Source: Sipunculus nudus (Eukaryota > Annelida > Sipuncula > Golfingiida > Sipunculidae). From it: a DNA stretch of 64,000 nucleotides. A model generated the notes under the pieces. The model made no database searches, was not told where the DNA came from, and saw nothing but the letters and a program-made list of their open reading frames with translations. The stretch's first letter is position 1. Each line of letters starts with the position of its first letter. Location of the stretch: contig CM049316.1 in the NCBI GenBank assembly GCA_026874595.1, forward strand, positions 9,290,839 to 9,354,838, written 5' to 3'. Below, piece by piece: positions 24,888 to 36,799 of the stretch. Position numbers and translations under genes: made by a program.

Positions 24888-26650
24888 GGTTTAAACAATA
24901 TTTTTATTGCAAAACAAAGCAATGAGGATTGGAAAACAGGGCACAGCCCTATATCAATTCCTCTCCTCCATCAATATGTTATTAAATAATCCTCTGTATG
25001 AAACACATTTACATTGTTACATTATGCTGTTGATACATGGATTACGTAATATGGCATACAACTGACATAAATATGTTAATCTATATTTACACCTGAGCAA
25101 TACAAGCAAAGACTAAACAAGATAAAATAAATTATTTACAATTGGAGAACAATACCTTATATAATTTATATAATTTACTAACCTCTAATATTTCCCAAAT
25201 TCAAATTTACTTAAAACGTTTAGTTGCCACTATAAACCGCTGTATATTATCAAAAAGTTCACAATTCTCTGTTACAGACAGATTATTGCTTCCATGTAGT
25301 AAGATATATTCACTTCTGTACTGCATTGATACCTTCGTAAAGAGTTCTTCTCTCATATTCACATAAAGGGGGCAATACAAAAAATAGTGCTCAGGGGTCT
25401 CTACCGCGAGACCACAAGAGCAAAGCGGATTTTCTAAACAATGGTTTTTAAATAAATGCCCATTCAGGGAGCTGTGACCAAGACGCATTCTTGTATGATG
25501 TATTTGTGCCTGTCGGTTACCCATGTACTGACTGTAATATTTGGGGGGCTTCTGCAAATTTCTTTCTAAATTTTTCCTGAAAATTGAGACGGATGGGCTG
25601 TTTCTTGTAATTGGATCTAACGTATTCCACAAACAAGTCGTTGATAAAAGGAAACTGTTTTGCCGTAAAGACGTACGAGCTGCTGGCGGACGCAGATTAT
25701 ACTTGTTACGCAATTCATATCCATTGCTTCCAACCTCATCAGGTAATAAGTCGCACATATATGGTGGTGCCAACCCATTTACCATTTTATAGAACAAAAT
25801 AAGCTTTTTAATACTCCGTCTCTCACTTAGTAGTTGCCATCCTGTTTCTTTGTAAATTAAATTGTGACTGGTGCCCTTTATTGCACCAGTCACTATTCTC
25901 GCGGCACTCAGTTGAACTGATTCAATTTGACGTACTAGAGCCTCATTGCACCCATCCCACAGTTCACAAGCATATTCTAAGACAGGCCTAATAAAAGAGA
26001 GATACAAAATTTCCAAAGCATCCTATCTAGTCTATACATAAGTGATCTCATGACATCTATTCGCCTACTGGCTTTTTCGCAAATATAATTTATGTGATCT
26101 TTCCACGTGCAACGTTCGTTCAAAATAACACCCAAATGTTTGTGATTCGACACCGATAGAAGCGGCTGTCCTAGCATTGATACAGGCGGTATTGTTACAG
26201 TTCTCCTGGTGAAAGTTAACATTTCTGTTTTTCGAGGATTAAATGTGACGAACCATTTCTCAGCCCATTTCTCAATAGATAACAAATCATTGGTTAGGCT
26301 CTTAGACATACTTTCCATGTTTCTCCCTACATTAAATATTGAAGCGTCATCCGCATACAGTCGGATGTTGGTGTTTACACATTCTACCATATCATTGAAA
26401 TATACTAAGAACAGCAGCGGGCCCAGTATTGAGCCCTGTGGGACGCCAGCTGGAACATGCATGCAGGATGAGGAATGACCATTTATCACTACTCTTTGCA
26501 TTCTGTTATACAAATAATCAGAAAACCATTTAAGTAAATTACCTTGAACACCCATTTTACTTAGTTTAAATATAAGGCCCTCGTGCCATACCCTGTCGAA
26601 TGCATTTGATGCGTCCAAAGATATAAATATAGTTTCATTTTCCGAATCAA
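24888..26650 (-). mobile_element. 5'-truncated Jockey/CR1-type LINE insertion
   Basis: A 1763-bp insertion bounded by 12-bp direct repeats, with its 3' end at the left (AATAAA signal on the minus strand near 24900). It carries the RT and C-terminal part of ORF2 only; the reading frame is open right up to the truncation point at 26650, as expected for 5' truncation during target-primed reverse transcription. Confidence 0.8.
25207..26650 (-). pseudogene. LINE ORF2 fragment: reverse transcriptase and C-terminal domain, frameshifted
   Basis: Segment 26650-25977 starts inside RT motif A (ISLDASNAFDRVWHEG) and includes GVPQGSILGPLLFLVYFNDM and the catalytic YADD (RLYADDASIF). Segment 26016-25207 continues with LSFIRPVLEYACELWDGC, the thumb, and the tail LGHSSLNGHLF..., which contains a C.CG...EHYFLYCP zinc-knuckle-like motif. 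A frameshift near 26010-26025 separates the two. The endonuclease domain is missing through truncation, so the copy cannot be autonomous. Confidence 0.8.
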
Positions 26651-26662
26651 GTCCCCTTTTTT
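26651..26662. repeat. right target-site duplication of LINE fragment
   Basis: GTCCCCTTTTTT, the partner of 24876-24887. Confidence 0.7.
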
Positions 26663-27112
26663 AAATTTAACTGTTTTTATCTTGCTGCTTAATCAGGGCT
26701 GGATCGAGGGGGGGGGGGTACCCTTACATTACAGAACCTGGAGACATGGAGAGTCATTTTTTATACAAAGCCCAAACATATTAAATATATCACTTTAAAT
26801 TTAATTGTATACTAGTATATGCAAATATACCTGTAATGTTATTACTTGACTTGTGGTAAATATTTTCTTTTTAAAACTTATTCTTTAGGCCTGTTCTTTG
26901 TTTAGCAACCCCCTCCCCGAATTAAGTAATAGAAATATGTAGATAGAAAACGTAGGCCCAATAATAGTATATGCTGAAAACTGAAGCCCATTAATTAGAT
27001 CTATGTCATTATAGTCTGTCCCACAGTAGGGTGCCCATTGCAATTTTGCAATATTTTCATAAACTGGCAGATTAAATCCAGACTGTATACTGCAATGAAG
27101 GAATTGGGTTTT

Positions 27113-27478
27113 TGGCCTAATTGACTATAATTAAATCCAAATCATATCTTGCAAAAATATTACGTAATGCAATTAAATCAATATCTGAGTAAACAGTCTA
27201 TTTTTTACAACATCTCAACTCCATTCATGAAGGTCAAGGTCACTGGTCAGTGTGTGGTCACATCCTTAAAGAAGTGCACTTGAAAGCCCCTGCTTGGCTA
27301 ATAATTGGTCATAAATATTCTAAAATAATGCAGCTGTCTGCAACCAGTGAAAGACGCCATGTCACTTGACCACAAAATTCAGAAGAACCAGAGTTTTGCA
27401 AAATATAAATGTTGGTGTTGTAATGAAGTTAACATGTCATAAAAGGCCTTTGGTCCCTCATCAGTTTTAAGGTCACAC
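27113..27478. repeat. left arm of a divergent long inverted repeat
   Basis: Reverse-complement similarity to about 28618-28988 runs the whole length. Shared blocks in order include GGCCTAATTGACTA, AAACAGTCTAT.TTTTACA, CACTGGTCA, TCATAAATATTCT, GCCATGTCACTTG, TTGCAAAATAT and GGCCTTTG.TCCCT.ATCAG. The arms are clearly diverged with small indels. The loop is about 1.14 kb. It may be an ancient fold-back transposon or two oppositely inserted copies of one repeat. Confidence 0.7.
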
Positions 27479-28617
27479 TTTGTGATAACTTATGAGTAGG
27501 CCTAGTGGGAGAAAGGTGTTAAATGATAGCAGATGACACTTTTATTGTCAATCTTTATTAAACTTGCTTTGGTGTTACCAAGCATGGTGTTAAATGTGAC
27601 ATATATTTTATCACAGACTGAATAAAAATTTGCTTCACATAGTACATATGTACATAAGAACAGTATATTCCAAAGTCAGAAACACACACATCCCCCTACA
27701 TGAAGGTAAGGGACTTTTCTCACGTTGTGACACATGCTGGACTTTTGTACACACATGAATTTCGAAGTGTCCCGTTCTTTTCTAGCAGGAGAGAAAAAGT
27801 ATATCTCGGAAAGAGAGGAAAAAAGGAGTGCTGCTTAAAAAGATTGAAAACGGTAATTGTAGTGTCATTTTCACTTATTCCTAAAATAAAGTTACGCCTT
27901 AAAAAAAATGATTTCGCAGGCCTGATGTATAGAACCGTAGCCCGAATTTCATAAATTTTACATTTGATACGAAAGTTAATTGTATACTAGTATATGCAAA
28001 TTAATTTGCAGTCTAACTGATGGTTTCAGACTAGAATATACATTGGGTTACACGGATATGACGTCACAATATAGGATTGCCCAGTTTAGTTGTTACACAT
28101 ACCTTTATTACGTCAAATATATTCATCGGAAGGGATAAACAAAAATGAGCACGTCATGTATGGGAAGACATGGAATTTCAGGGACAAACCAGTATCTTGG
28201 CAGAGTAAATATTTCCCGTGATTAAAGTCAATTTAAATTATATAAGATATATAATAAAGTCATTGGTGGATTGAGTGCATTGGAAGTGAGACACCGTTAA
28301 AGCGAGTGGATGGAACTTTCATTTCTCCATGGTATCATACACGAAAAAAAAGTTTTAAAAGTTTATAAAGGTTTCTGTAAAAATTATAAAACGTAAGCGC
28401 GATAGAATTGAAACGGAAAAACAGGAACAATTCCTTCTTCATGTTTTATCTGTATCTTCGACATAGTTAGCATTGCATTTTGTAACTCGGCATGATCAGA
28501 CTGGAGGACGGTGAAACTTTCTTCATGACAAATATGTGAATCACAAATTGTATAATCGGTTCCATGGTGGGGTGCCAAAATTTTGTGATTATTCTCTTAA
28601 ACTTAAATATGGTTACA

Positions 28618-28988
28618 CAATTTGATACTAAAACTGATTAGGGATCAAAGGCCTCATATGAAATATAAAACTACATAAAAAACTAATATAAATATTTTGC
28701 AACCTTTGTTTCTTCTTAATCTTTTAGCCAAGTGACATGGCTGTGGTCATATATAAATAGCCTAACTTTGACAATTACATTGTTCAGAATATTTATGATA
28801 CTCCACAACCATTCCACAGCTTTTAAATGTAGTTGTCTAACCATGTGACCAGTGGCCTCGGCCTTCATCAGATTGGTCGAGATGTAAAAGATAGACTGTT
28901 TTCTAATATATTGATTTTAATGCATTACTAAAATATTATTCATTGTATTGTTTTTACTTTCATTCTAGTCAATTAGGCCTATGCCTCT
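28618..28988. repeat. right arm of a divergent long inverted repeat
   Basis: Partner of 27113-27478, in opposite orientation. It ends at TCAATTAGGCC near 28988. No target duplication was seen outside the arms. Confidence 0.7.
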
Positions 28989-29639
28989 CGCCTATGTCTA
29001 AGGTTACTTTCTCGATCTGATCTGTGAGTTTAAGAAAAGATCAACACATTTCAATTAGCGCCCAGCTATACAGACTGACCGGGACACATCGCACTCTGAC
29101 TACCTCAATGACAGCTTTGTGTATAACATAATAAATAATTTTTAACACGATGTGCAAGTTTCACCAGATGTTAACTAAATGAAATGGTCTTTTACAAAAA
29201 GATGGATCATCATCTGTAAAGGAGTCTTATAAAAAAAATAAAGATAAAACAGAAAACAGGTGTTAGTTTGTTATAGGTGCGTCATTGGGTGAATTATGTA
29301 TGCATGTACGCTTATTGACTCGAAGATAAAATATGAAATGTTGACTTTACGATTAAATATGAAAAACATGTTCATTCCATGAAGCAGGATGTATTTTGTT
29401 ATCAATTGTTAAGTTTGATTTATGGTTGCTTCCGATATGTGTCACAGGCGTGAGAACAGTGACTTTACTTTACTCTTGAGGACCGGATCCCGGGTTTCTT
29501 CCCAGATGTGGGTGCTATGAACTGATACACGGCAAGAAAATATTTTTTTCTTTTCAGTTCGACAGGAGTTAATTTTATATGGACCGGATTAGTGGCGCTT
29601 AAAACTGTGGACGACTATCATGTTAAAGGTTTGCAAGGC

Positions 29640-29692
29640 GCGGGGGAGGGGGGGGGGCTTCAACCTCCCCCCCCCCCCCCCCCTTATGGATC
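29640..29692. repeat. poly-G / poly-C inverted tract
   Basis: A G-run (about 29644-29660) is followed after a short spacer by a C-run (about 29668-29684), forming a potential G:C hairpin. It is also a likely site of sequencing or assembly length error. Confidence 0.7.
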
Positions 29693-29878
29693 TGGTACTG
29701 TTCTCCACCTATGTTTGTTCACACAGAATAACCTGACACCGCTAGCTTAAATGTCACTCCTCCGTCAATGAAAGTGTGGCACAAAGCTGTTTGGTGAACC
29801 CCGGGGTGCGCCGCGGTAGGCCTGCACACATACAGGAGGACCGAGTATACGAAAACATGTAGGTTAAACCGAGAAATA

Positions 29879-30287
29879 CTGTGGTTGCCTTTTTATTCGT
29901 AAGTGTTTTAATTTCGCGATATTCGCGAATGTGATATAATCGCGAATATGACTCCTTCGGGAATAAGATGCCCCATTAAGTAAAATGACCTATGAAAACA
30001 ACCTCATTAGCAACCTAGTTTGTGCCTGGTTTCGAAACTGGCCCTTGCGTTAGCCGTACACACAGACTGTGATACATATGGACTGTGATACAAGTCCAAA
30101 TTTAATGACTGAACCAGAAATTAAAAGGGTTTTGTAGGATTTTTTTTCTAAACTTTTAACCAATACAGAACCTGCGATACTTGGATTTTACAGGTTCTGG
30201 TGCAATCGCGAAAATTAAACGCTCGCGAAACGTTCAAAATGATTAAATCGCGAAATTTCAGCCTCGCGAAAATAAAGCGAACCACAG
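29879..30287. mobile_element. TA-flanked MITE rich in TCGCGAA words
   Basis: The left end CTGTGGTTGCCTTTTTATTC and the right end GCGAACCACAG form inverted termini, flanked by TA at 29877-29878 and 30288-30289. The subterminal regions also pair: TTTTAATTTCGCGA at left against TCGCGAAAATAAAG and TCGCGAAATTTC at right. No ORF is present. TA duplication suggests a Tc1/mariner-type origin. Confidence 0.65.
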
Positions 30288-30289
30288 TA

Positions 30290-31966
30290 TATGTCCTGAG
30301 GTCGAGGTGCGTGTTTACAGGTGTCTCCACCTACCTAGCTTATTGACACAGTATTGCCTTTTATACCTGCATGTTAACTTTATACTTTATAACTATAAAT
30401 TAAATTAGACTTATCACTTTTAAATATTGATACACGTATATAGCTTGGTCATATTAAGTTTTTTTCTCATATAGCTATACGTCATATTCATCTGTTTAAA
30501 GGGATTTTGCGCATGATATGCGCGACCAAAAGGATTTTCTCCTTGACGTGGCATCGTTGACATATTGATTAACTGATTATACCTGTTGATGTTTGAGATA
30601 ATATTTGTTTAGGGCCTCAACACAGCGCGCCCGGTGTTAAACCTCGGGGCTCTCTCACCAGTGGTCTGCTTATGGTAAATATATATGCAAGTCCTAAAAA
30701 ACTTTAATTACATTATCTCAATGTACTATGAAGTTTTATATAAATGGGTTTATTTGCAGTTCAAATCGATATTCTACCTATATGAGTGATATAATCTAGA
30801 ACACTGTGAAGTATTAGAATTGTAGTCCGTAAAACGCACATATCAGCCAAAGCTAAACAATCCTACTGAACCCGCCTCTTTACACAGATCCTGCCTAAAA
30901 AATGGTAGGACCAGCAATCCTGAATCCCCCCCTGCGGATCAGCTAATTGGTCATCCTTCCCATTCAGTCCTTCAGAAAGCTTCGTGGAAATAGTGGTTGA
31001 GTGTAATTTATATATAAATTGTACTCTTCTTGGCGAATATAATGCCGTCAAGATATTTTCCCAGATGATTAATTTTGTGTGAAGTTCAATTTTGAAAGCC
31101 CTATAACATAAAATTTGAATGTGAACTGCATTATAAAAAATGAAAAAGCTAAAACTGGCGAATATGTTCATGCTTCCTTATCTACAGGAAACATCTCCTT
31201 AGCTCCAGCAATAGTGAAAGTAGACGTCTGTGTTATTCAAATCATTTAAATAAACCGATTTAGATGTAGCATGAAAAATATTATTGACACAATCTTCTTG
31301 ATATTTCCTTATTCTCCTTTGGCATTCAAATGGGTGAAGGCTTATCTTATAGTCGCTATACTTGCCACGTGCGTGGTCGGCGTGCATCAGCCCTGCTTAA
31401 TATAAAGCGCCACAGGTTTGAGGAGGTGAACGCCACATAAAAGGCAACCTCTGATATATCCAATGTTTACCGGTCGTGCCATCGTACCGTGTACACGGAG
31501 GTCCATGGTTGTGCATAAATAATTGAATTCTTCTGAGCCAGAAACCTGAGTAAGGAAATTGTACTCGGTGTACATGTGAGTATACATTTGTATAGTGTCT
31601 GTCAGGGAGGCGGGAATACATTCTACGAAAGCTGAGGTACGTGTATGCTAAGCAATGTGTAGTTTATTAAGATACCCATGTCAGTTTTCGCAGATTAAAC
31701 TCACATTTCCTCGACCGGCGAAAAGCCAGTACAAAGTACACACCGCTTAAATGAGATAATAAAAAAGGCTTGTTGAATTTTCCAGACTTACACTATATGA
31801 TTGAGGGTTTTTATGAAGTCCATTTACCTGTCAAAATATTCTGCGGTTCAAAGATACGGATATGGTATAATTATACCATCACGTCGCAGACGATAATTGC
31901 GCGCCGCGCCACTCATTTGTTGAGCAGACGATCTGAGCGTGTAACACAGACAGTGTCAGACACACT

Positions 31967-31968
<2 letters not shown>
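30290..31968. other. intergenic DNA, nothing identified
   Basis: No domain-bearing ORF, RNA gene or element termini were recognised. Minus ORFs of 60-102 codons between 30863 and 31621 overlap each other and look random. Confidence 0.45.

Positions 31969-32046
<78 letters not shown>
31969..32046. repeat. (AT)n microsatellite
   Basis: Long TA run with one AA interruption near 32010. Confidence 0.95.
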
Positions 32047-32048
<2 letters not shown>

Positions 32049-32635
32049 TCTTTTATATTCATATAGAATATAGAGTAAACCATATAGATCGCTTTAAGCG
32101 TGCGAATAATAACAGGAAATTATAATAGGATACGCCACACTGTACTACGACTTTCACTGAGATTTTTTTTTCTTCGTTTCATATTTGTTGAACTGAGATC
32201 TTAACCATAGGGACCATTAAAGGAACGAGAAATACCACAACATCTAATAACAAAACTATAAATATCAAGCCATCTGTACTGGGGTTAATATTGTAGTTTT
32301 TTTCACGTTTTTCACAATACTTTGCTGCTGAGCGGGAGACTGATTCTGTTTGATGTTCATTACTTTTTTTACTGGTCTGAGACTGAGAAAGCGTCAAACG
32401 CATGTTATAAAACATGAAAAATAATCCAACTTAACCAGATATGTTGCTTCAGCTTTAACCAAATTTTTCAGCTTATATAACATGTGCATGTCTTGGTTGA
32501 AGGATAATAGGCTCAACAGTGTTTATTATGTTTTGCGATTTTGACGGTTTTAATTGCATAATTTCATGAAAATATCTAAGAGGGAAATTTGAAGAGAATT
32601 ACAGATATTAGCAAATATTGCAATAATAATATCGC

Positions 32636-32697
32636 ATTATATATATATATATATATATATGTGATGGTGTGTGTGTGTGTGTGTGTTTGTGTGTGTT
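32636..32697. repeat. compound (AT)n-(GT)n microsatellite
   Basis: A short TA run is followed by GTGTGTG with one T interruption. Confidence 0.9.
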
Positions 32698-33074
32698 TTT
32701 TATTGAACTGTGTACATTAAATATATTAATTGTTATTTTTTTAAATTAAATTTTGAAAAATTTAGTTATTTTCAGTGTGGTGTTTATGTTGCATAAGTCA
32801 AGTATATATACTAGTATATCTGTCTTACGTCCTGTTCGCCATTTGACTGTTTTAATCTTTCTCTGTTTACACAAGATACACAACATATTTGTTAAGCATA
32901 GGCCTGCTATAACATTTGGTGTGATCCCGATGCATATGATTGTAGGAATATTAAATTTATGTTTTTGTAACTGCAATATAGATAGAAATGCCACCAGTTC
33001 TAGCGTTGATTGAGCGATTTAGTACCATTAAAAATTTCACTGTTTGAGGTGACACCAAGTTTTGATTTTAGATC

Positions 33075-33125
33075 ATTATCTTGGTGTTGGCGGAGGTCTG
33101 CGCTCTATGAGTGCTCTCTAGTGTG
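33075..33125. repeat. terminal piece of the 16.2-kb dispersed repeat family
   Basis: GGCGGAGGTCTGCGCTCT (33089-33106), followed by ATGAGTGCTCTCTAGT, matches 16479-16496 with one mismatch in the core. Only this end of the repeat is obvious here. Confidence 0.4.
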
Positions 33126-33364
33126 TAACGTTTACATCATGAAGATAACTCCGCAGCAACGAACACCATATACGTATACCACTGACAGAAAATTCTCCGT
33201 TTATGGCATAGTCTAATCTGTGACTTACCTGAACAAAACAGACAACACCAGTTCTGATTGATTCTGATGTGTTGGCAACGTGTTTTATGCTTCACAATAT
33301 AAACAATAAGTTAAAGTTGGTACCAATTATATTGCTGTTGTTATTTTTCTTCTAATTATTATTG

Positions 33365-34135
33365 TCTCCCTCTCCCGGAACGGGAGACATTAATTTGGGT
33401 TTGTCTGTCTTTCTGTCCCTCTGTCTGTCAGGTTTTCGTTTCCGTGCGATTCGTTTCCTAGATATTATCCGATTTCATTCAGATTTGGGTCAATGATTGC
33501 TCTCATGCTTACCTAGGTTGGGATAGGTTTTGGAGTGTCTGCCCTCTGTCTGTCACTCTGTCTGTCCGTCCGTCAGGTTTTCGTTTTTGTGCGATAACTT
33601 TCCTAAGTATTAAACGATTTCATTCAAATATAGGTTACTGATTGCTCTCATTCTTACCTTGGTTGGGACTGGTTTTGGAGTGTCTTCCCTCTGTCTGTCT
33701 GTCTGTCACTCTGTTTGTCCGTCCGTCAGGTTTTCGATTTTGTGCGATAACCTTCCTTAATATTATCTGATTTAATTCAAATTTGGGTAACTGATTGCTC
33801 TCATACTTACCTTGGTTGGGATTGGATTTGGAGTGTCTGCCCTCTGTCTGCCACTTTTTCAGTCTGTTCGTCTGTTTTCGTTTCTGTGCGACAGCTTTCC
33901 TAAATATTGTCCGATTTCTTTCTAATTTGGGTCACTGATTGCTCTCATGCTTACCCTGGTTTGGATTGGTTTTAGAGTTCCCCACTCTGTCTGTCTTTCT
34001 GTCAATCTGTCGTTCCGTCCGTCAGGTTTTCCTTTCTGCGCAATAACTTTTCTAAATATTATCTGATTCATTCAAATTTGGGTAAGTGATTGATTTCATG
34101 CTTACTTTGGTTAGGATAGGTTTTGGAGTGTCTGG
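33365..34135. repeat. ~149-bp tandem array, five units, upstream of LRR gene 2
   Basis: The landmark GGTTTTCGTTT-type segment lies near 33431, 33576, 33729, 33873 and 34025 (spacing about 144-153 bp). Each unit contains a CTGT/GTCC-rich run, TTTTCGTTTxTGTGCGA, an ATTATCCGATTTxATTCAAATTTGGGT block and TTGGxTxGGTTTTGGAGTGTCTG. A hairpin TCTCCCGGAACGGGAGA opens the array (33373-33389). Confidence 0.75.
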
Positions 34136-34360
34136 TTATTTGATTATAATCTGATAAGATAATATTATCTGATAAAATAATAATACAGTAGAATCTTTCA
34201 TTTGTTGATATGATGCATCAGCACATTTAGTGAAACAAATCATCAACAGGTGTCGCCAGCGGGTGACGTAAATTCCTTGAATTTGCTTGATGTTATTATT
34301 AATATCTCTCAGATTCCCAGATTCCCTTTAGGCAGGGGATTTGGTCCTCTGGATATTTTC

Positions 34361-34363
<3 letters not shown>

Positions 34364-34392
<29 letters not shown>

Positions 34393-34393
34393 T
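34364..34393 (+). repeat. (ATT)n microsatellite abutting the splice acceptor of LRR gene 2
   Basis: The ATT run continues directly into TTTCAG, whose AG (34395-34396) ends the 5' UTR intron. The repeat therefore occupies the usual branch-point and polypyrimidine region. Confidence 0.85.
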
Positions 34394-34404
34394 CAGGTAC
34401 AGCC

Positions 34405-36427
34405 ATGGACCTGACACAACTGGCATTCCATTTGCTGCTGATCCATCTCCTGTATGACCCATTATCTGCGGGATGTACCGGTGACTCCCGGTGCGCATGT
34501 TACGAGGATGGAGTTATACGGACGTGCATCACGGACGAGCTGACGGATGTCCCGCAGGATCTCCCGCATAATATTACCATCCTTCATATAGAGGGCCACA
34601 ACATGCCAACAATCAGCGCCGTACCTTATCCGAACCTTGTCACTCTTGTGTTAAGAAATAATAGCATGGTTAATATAAATCCTGGTGCGTTTGGCGAACT
34701 ATCAAAATTACACCAGTTAGTACTTACCGATAATAAAATTAAAAATATTGACCCGGAAATGTTTGTGAACCTTTCGTCACTGACCTTACTGGCGCTAAAC
34801 GGAAACCCTCTAAAGGAGTTAAAGAGCGGGACTTTCAATGGAGACTTCCTTCATAATCTACAGGTCCTTGATTTGACTAACACATCTCTAGAAAGAATTG
34901 AGAAGGGCAGCTTTATGAATTTAAAAAGTCTTGATGACCTAGTTTTAGCGGGAAATAAGCTCGGCAGTGTCCCTTTGATGGGAGAATCTGATTTTCCTAA
35001 TCTCAGGGTATTTAATCTGACCGGAAATGAGATTCTCCAAGCTTCCGGTCACCCATTTCAGGCAGTGCCACATTTACTTAATCTTCATATGAACAAAAAC
35101 GGTTTACGGCATATATTTAGCGACACGTTCACGGGGTTAACGAAACTCACACATCTCAACTTGGCACAAAACAATCTCAGGACAGTACCGCCGAACGCTT
35201 TGAGTGTATTAACTAATCTTACACATCTTGATTTGAGCTCAAATAACTTCCGGATCCTTGAACACGATAGAGTACCTAGACATCTTGAAAAATTATATTT
35301 GTACGATAATCCCTGGCACTGCGATTGTATAACAAAATGGATTCGTGTGGACCTGATATCTCTCTCCACGAACACGGGGACAAATTTCACGTGAGTATTT
35401 GTCATTTTGAAAAATTATGATCTAGTAATAATAAAATAAGGCCCATATCAGAGTGCAATAGGAAGTAAAGACCCTAATCAAATTTTGGTGTGTCGTATAC
35501 TTAAGCCTAGAGAAATGTGTGTCACGGTTCAGGAACCCGATGGCTGCATCACAGGTAAGCTCTGGAGATACGATCACATTGCAGACGGGAGAAATTTTCA
35601 CAGTGATCGGAAATTTCGACTTGATTTTCCTAAGGAAAGTTAATGGCGATGACGCCGCCTTAAATTCGAGAGGAACCAACGTTGTAAAAGCATCTCGTAA
35701 TCAACAATCCTAATATTTTATGATCCAGGTTGACTCAAAATGTTAATGGATCATTTTTTGGGCATTACTCGAACCCTCCAAAAATTTAATCAAAATATAA
35801 AGAATTCATTTTGACTCAGTTTGTGAACAGACAAACTAACCAACTGACGACGGCAAAATCCCAGCGAAGGTATAGTAAATACAAAATGTGGTAGCTTGAG
35901 TACAACTATTATGTACCTACATATCACTATCAGAGTGTACACAAACATGTATAGTGTATACTTCTGTAGAGTAATAAATTTATAACACATACAAATATAT
36001 AGTAATTCATATTTAACATATTATCTTTATATGCCCTTTACTTAAATATAAAGGTACTGGGTGCTTGGGCGTTTTGTTTTTGAGGAGACAGTTTGAGATT
36101 CACTATATGACCCATGTATATCTTTCTTTAATAGACAACTCTTTAAAGCTCGTGATCTTTGTTTTCAGGTGTGCAAGTCCCCACATCTTAGCGGGACATC
36201 CGGTACTTTTACTTAAGGCATCAGTTTTCATATGTCCGCATGGGTCAGTGCATCAAGCCAGGCAGAAAATGTGGATGGCAATGACAGTCATAATTGTTTT
36301 AGTCGTCGCTGCTACGGCAACGTATATGACGTACTCGGTGCGTAGACGGCGCCGCCTGGAGCGCCAGAGCGGAACTACAGTCCCTTACTCCCGCGTGATC
36401 GAGGAAAAAGACATGTTCAGTATATGA
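34405..36427 (+). CDS. LRR type I membrane receptor (gene 2), two coding exons
   Basis: Coding exons 34405-35390 and 36169-36427 give 414 residues. The ATG lies eight bases after an acceptor (AG at 34395-34396), so a 5' non-coding exon exists upstream. The donor is TTCAC|GTGAGT and the acceptor is GTTTTCAG; the phase-2 intron sits directly before LRRCT Cys330, as in gene 1. Seen: signal peptide (about 1-22), a short Cys-rich LRRNT, about ten LRRs, LRRCT starting NPWHCDC, a TM segment at about 363-384, and a short Arg-rich tail (RRRRR). The tail contains VPYSRV (400-405), matching the ITIM consensus and aligning with VRYSAV in gene 1. Expected role: cell-surface recognition or adhesion receptor. 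No kinase or TIR domain is present. The ligand is unknown. Confidence 0.85.
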
Positions 36428-36799
36428 GTTTTAAACGCTTCTAAGAAACTATCCGTCCGTTTTAAGGTAACATTACCGACACACATGTAAGCATTCATCA
36501 AATATGTATTTTAGTCACACAGAGTGAATGGTTATTTCATATTCACGCCCATTCTTGTTCTTCAAGTCAGCCCGCCGTCACCTGGGATGTCTATACTGAA
36601 TATGTATGTGTGCACACTCATTGACCTCTTTCTTTTAACTCCTCGATAATCTTGATATCTCTTTATTATCGGACTTGTGTATGTGTACACTACAGAAATG
36701 AGAGATTGCTAGTGTAAGGGATTTTTATTGCGTTTGCTTGGAATTAAGTAGTTTACAGTGCCTTTTGTCAAAGCGAAATAGAGTGAAACCGACCTAAAA
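36428..36799. other. 3' flank of LRR gene 2
   Basis: Short spacer between the LRR gene 2 stop codon and the left edge of duplication copy 1. It presumably holds the 3' UTR. No clear AATAAA was seen before the duplicated block. Confidence 0.4.

Noticed and set aside
28384-28578. 64-codon minus ORF with protein-like composition
   Set aside because: Frame opens after an in-frame stop without an acceptor; lies inside the loop of the fold-back repeat.
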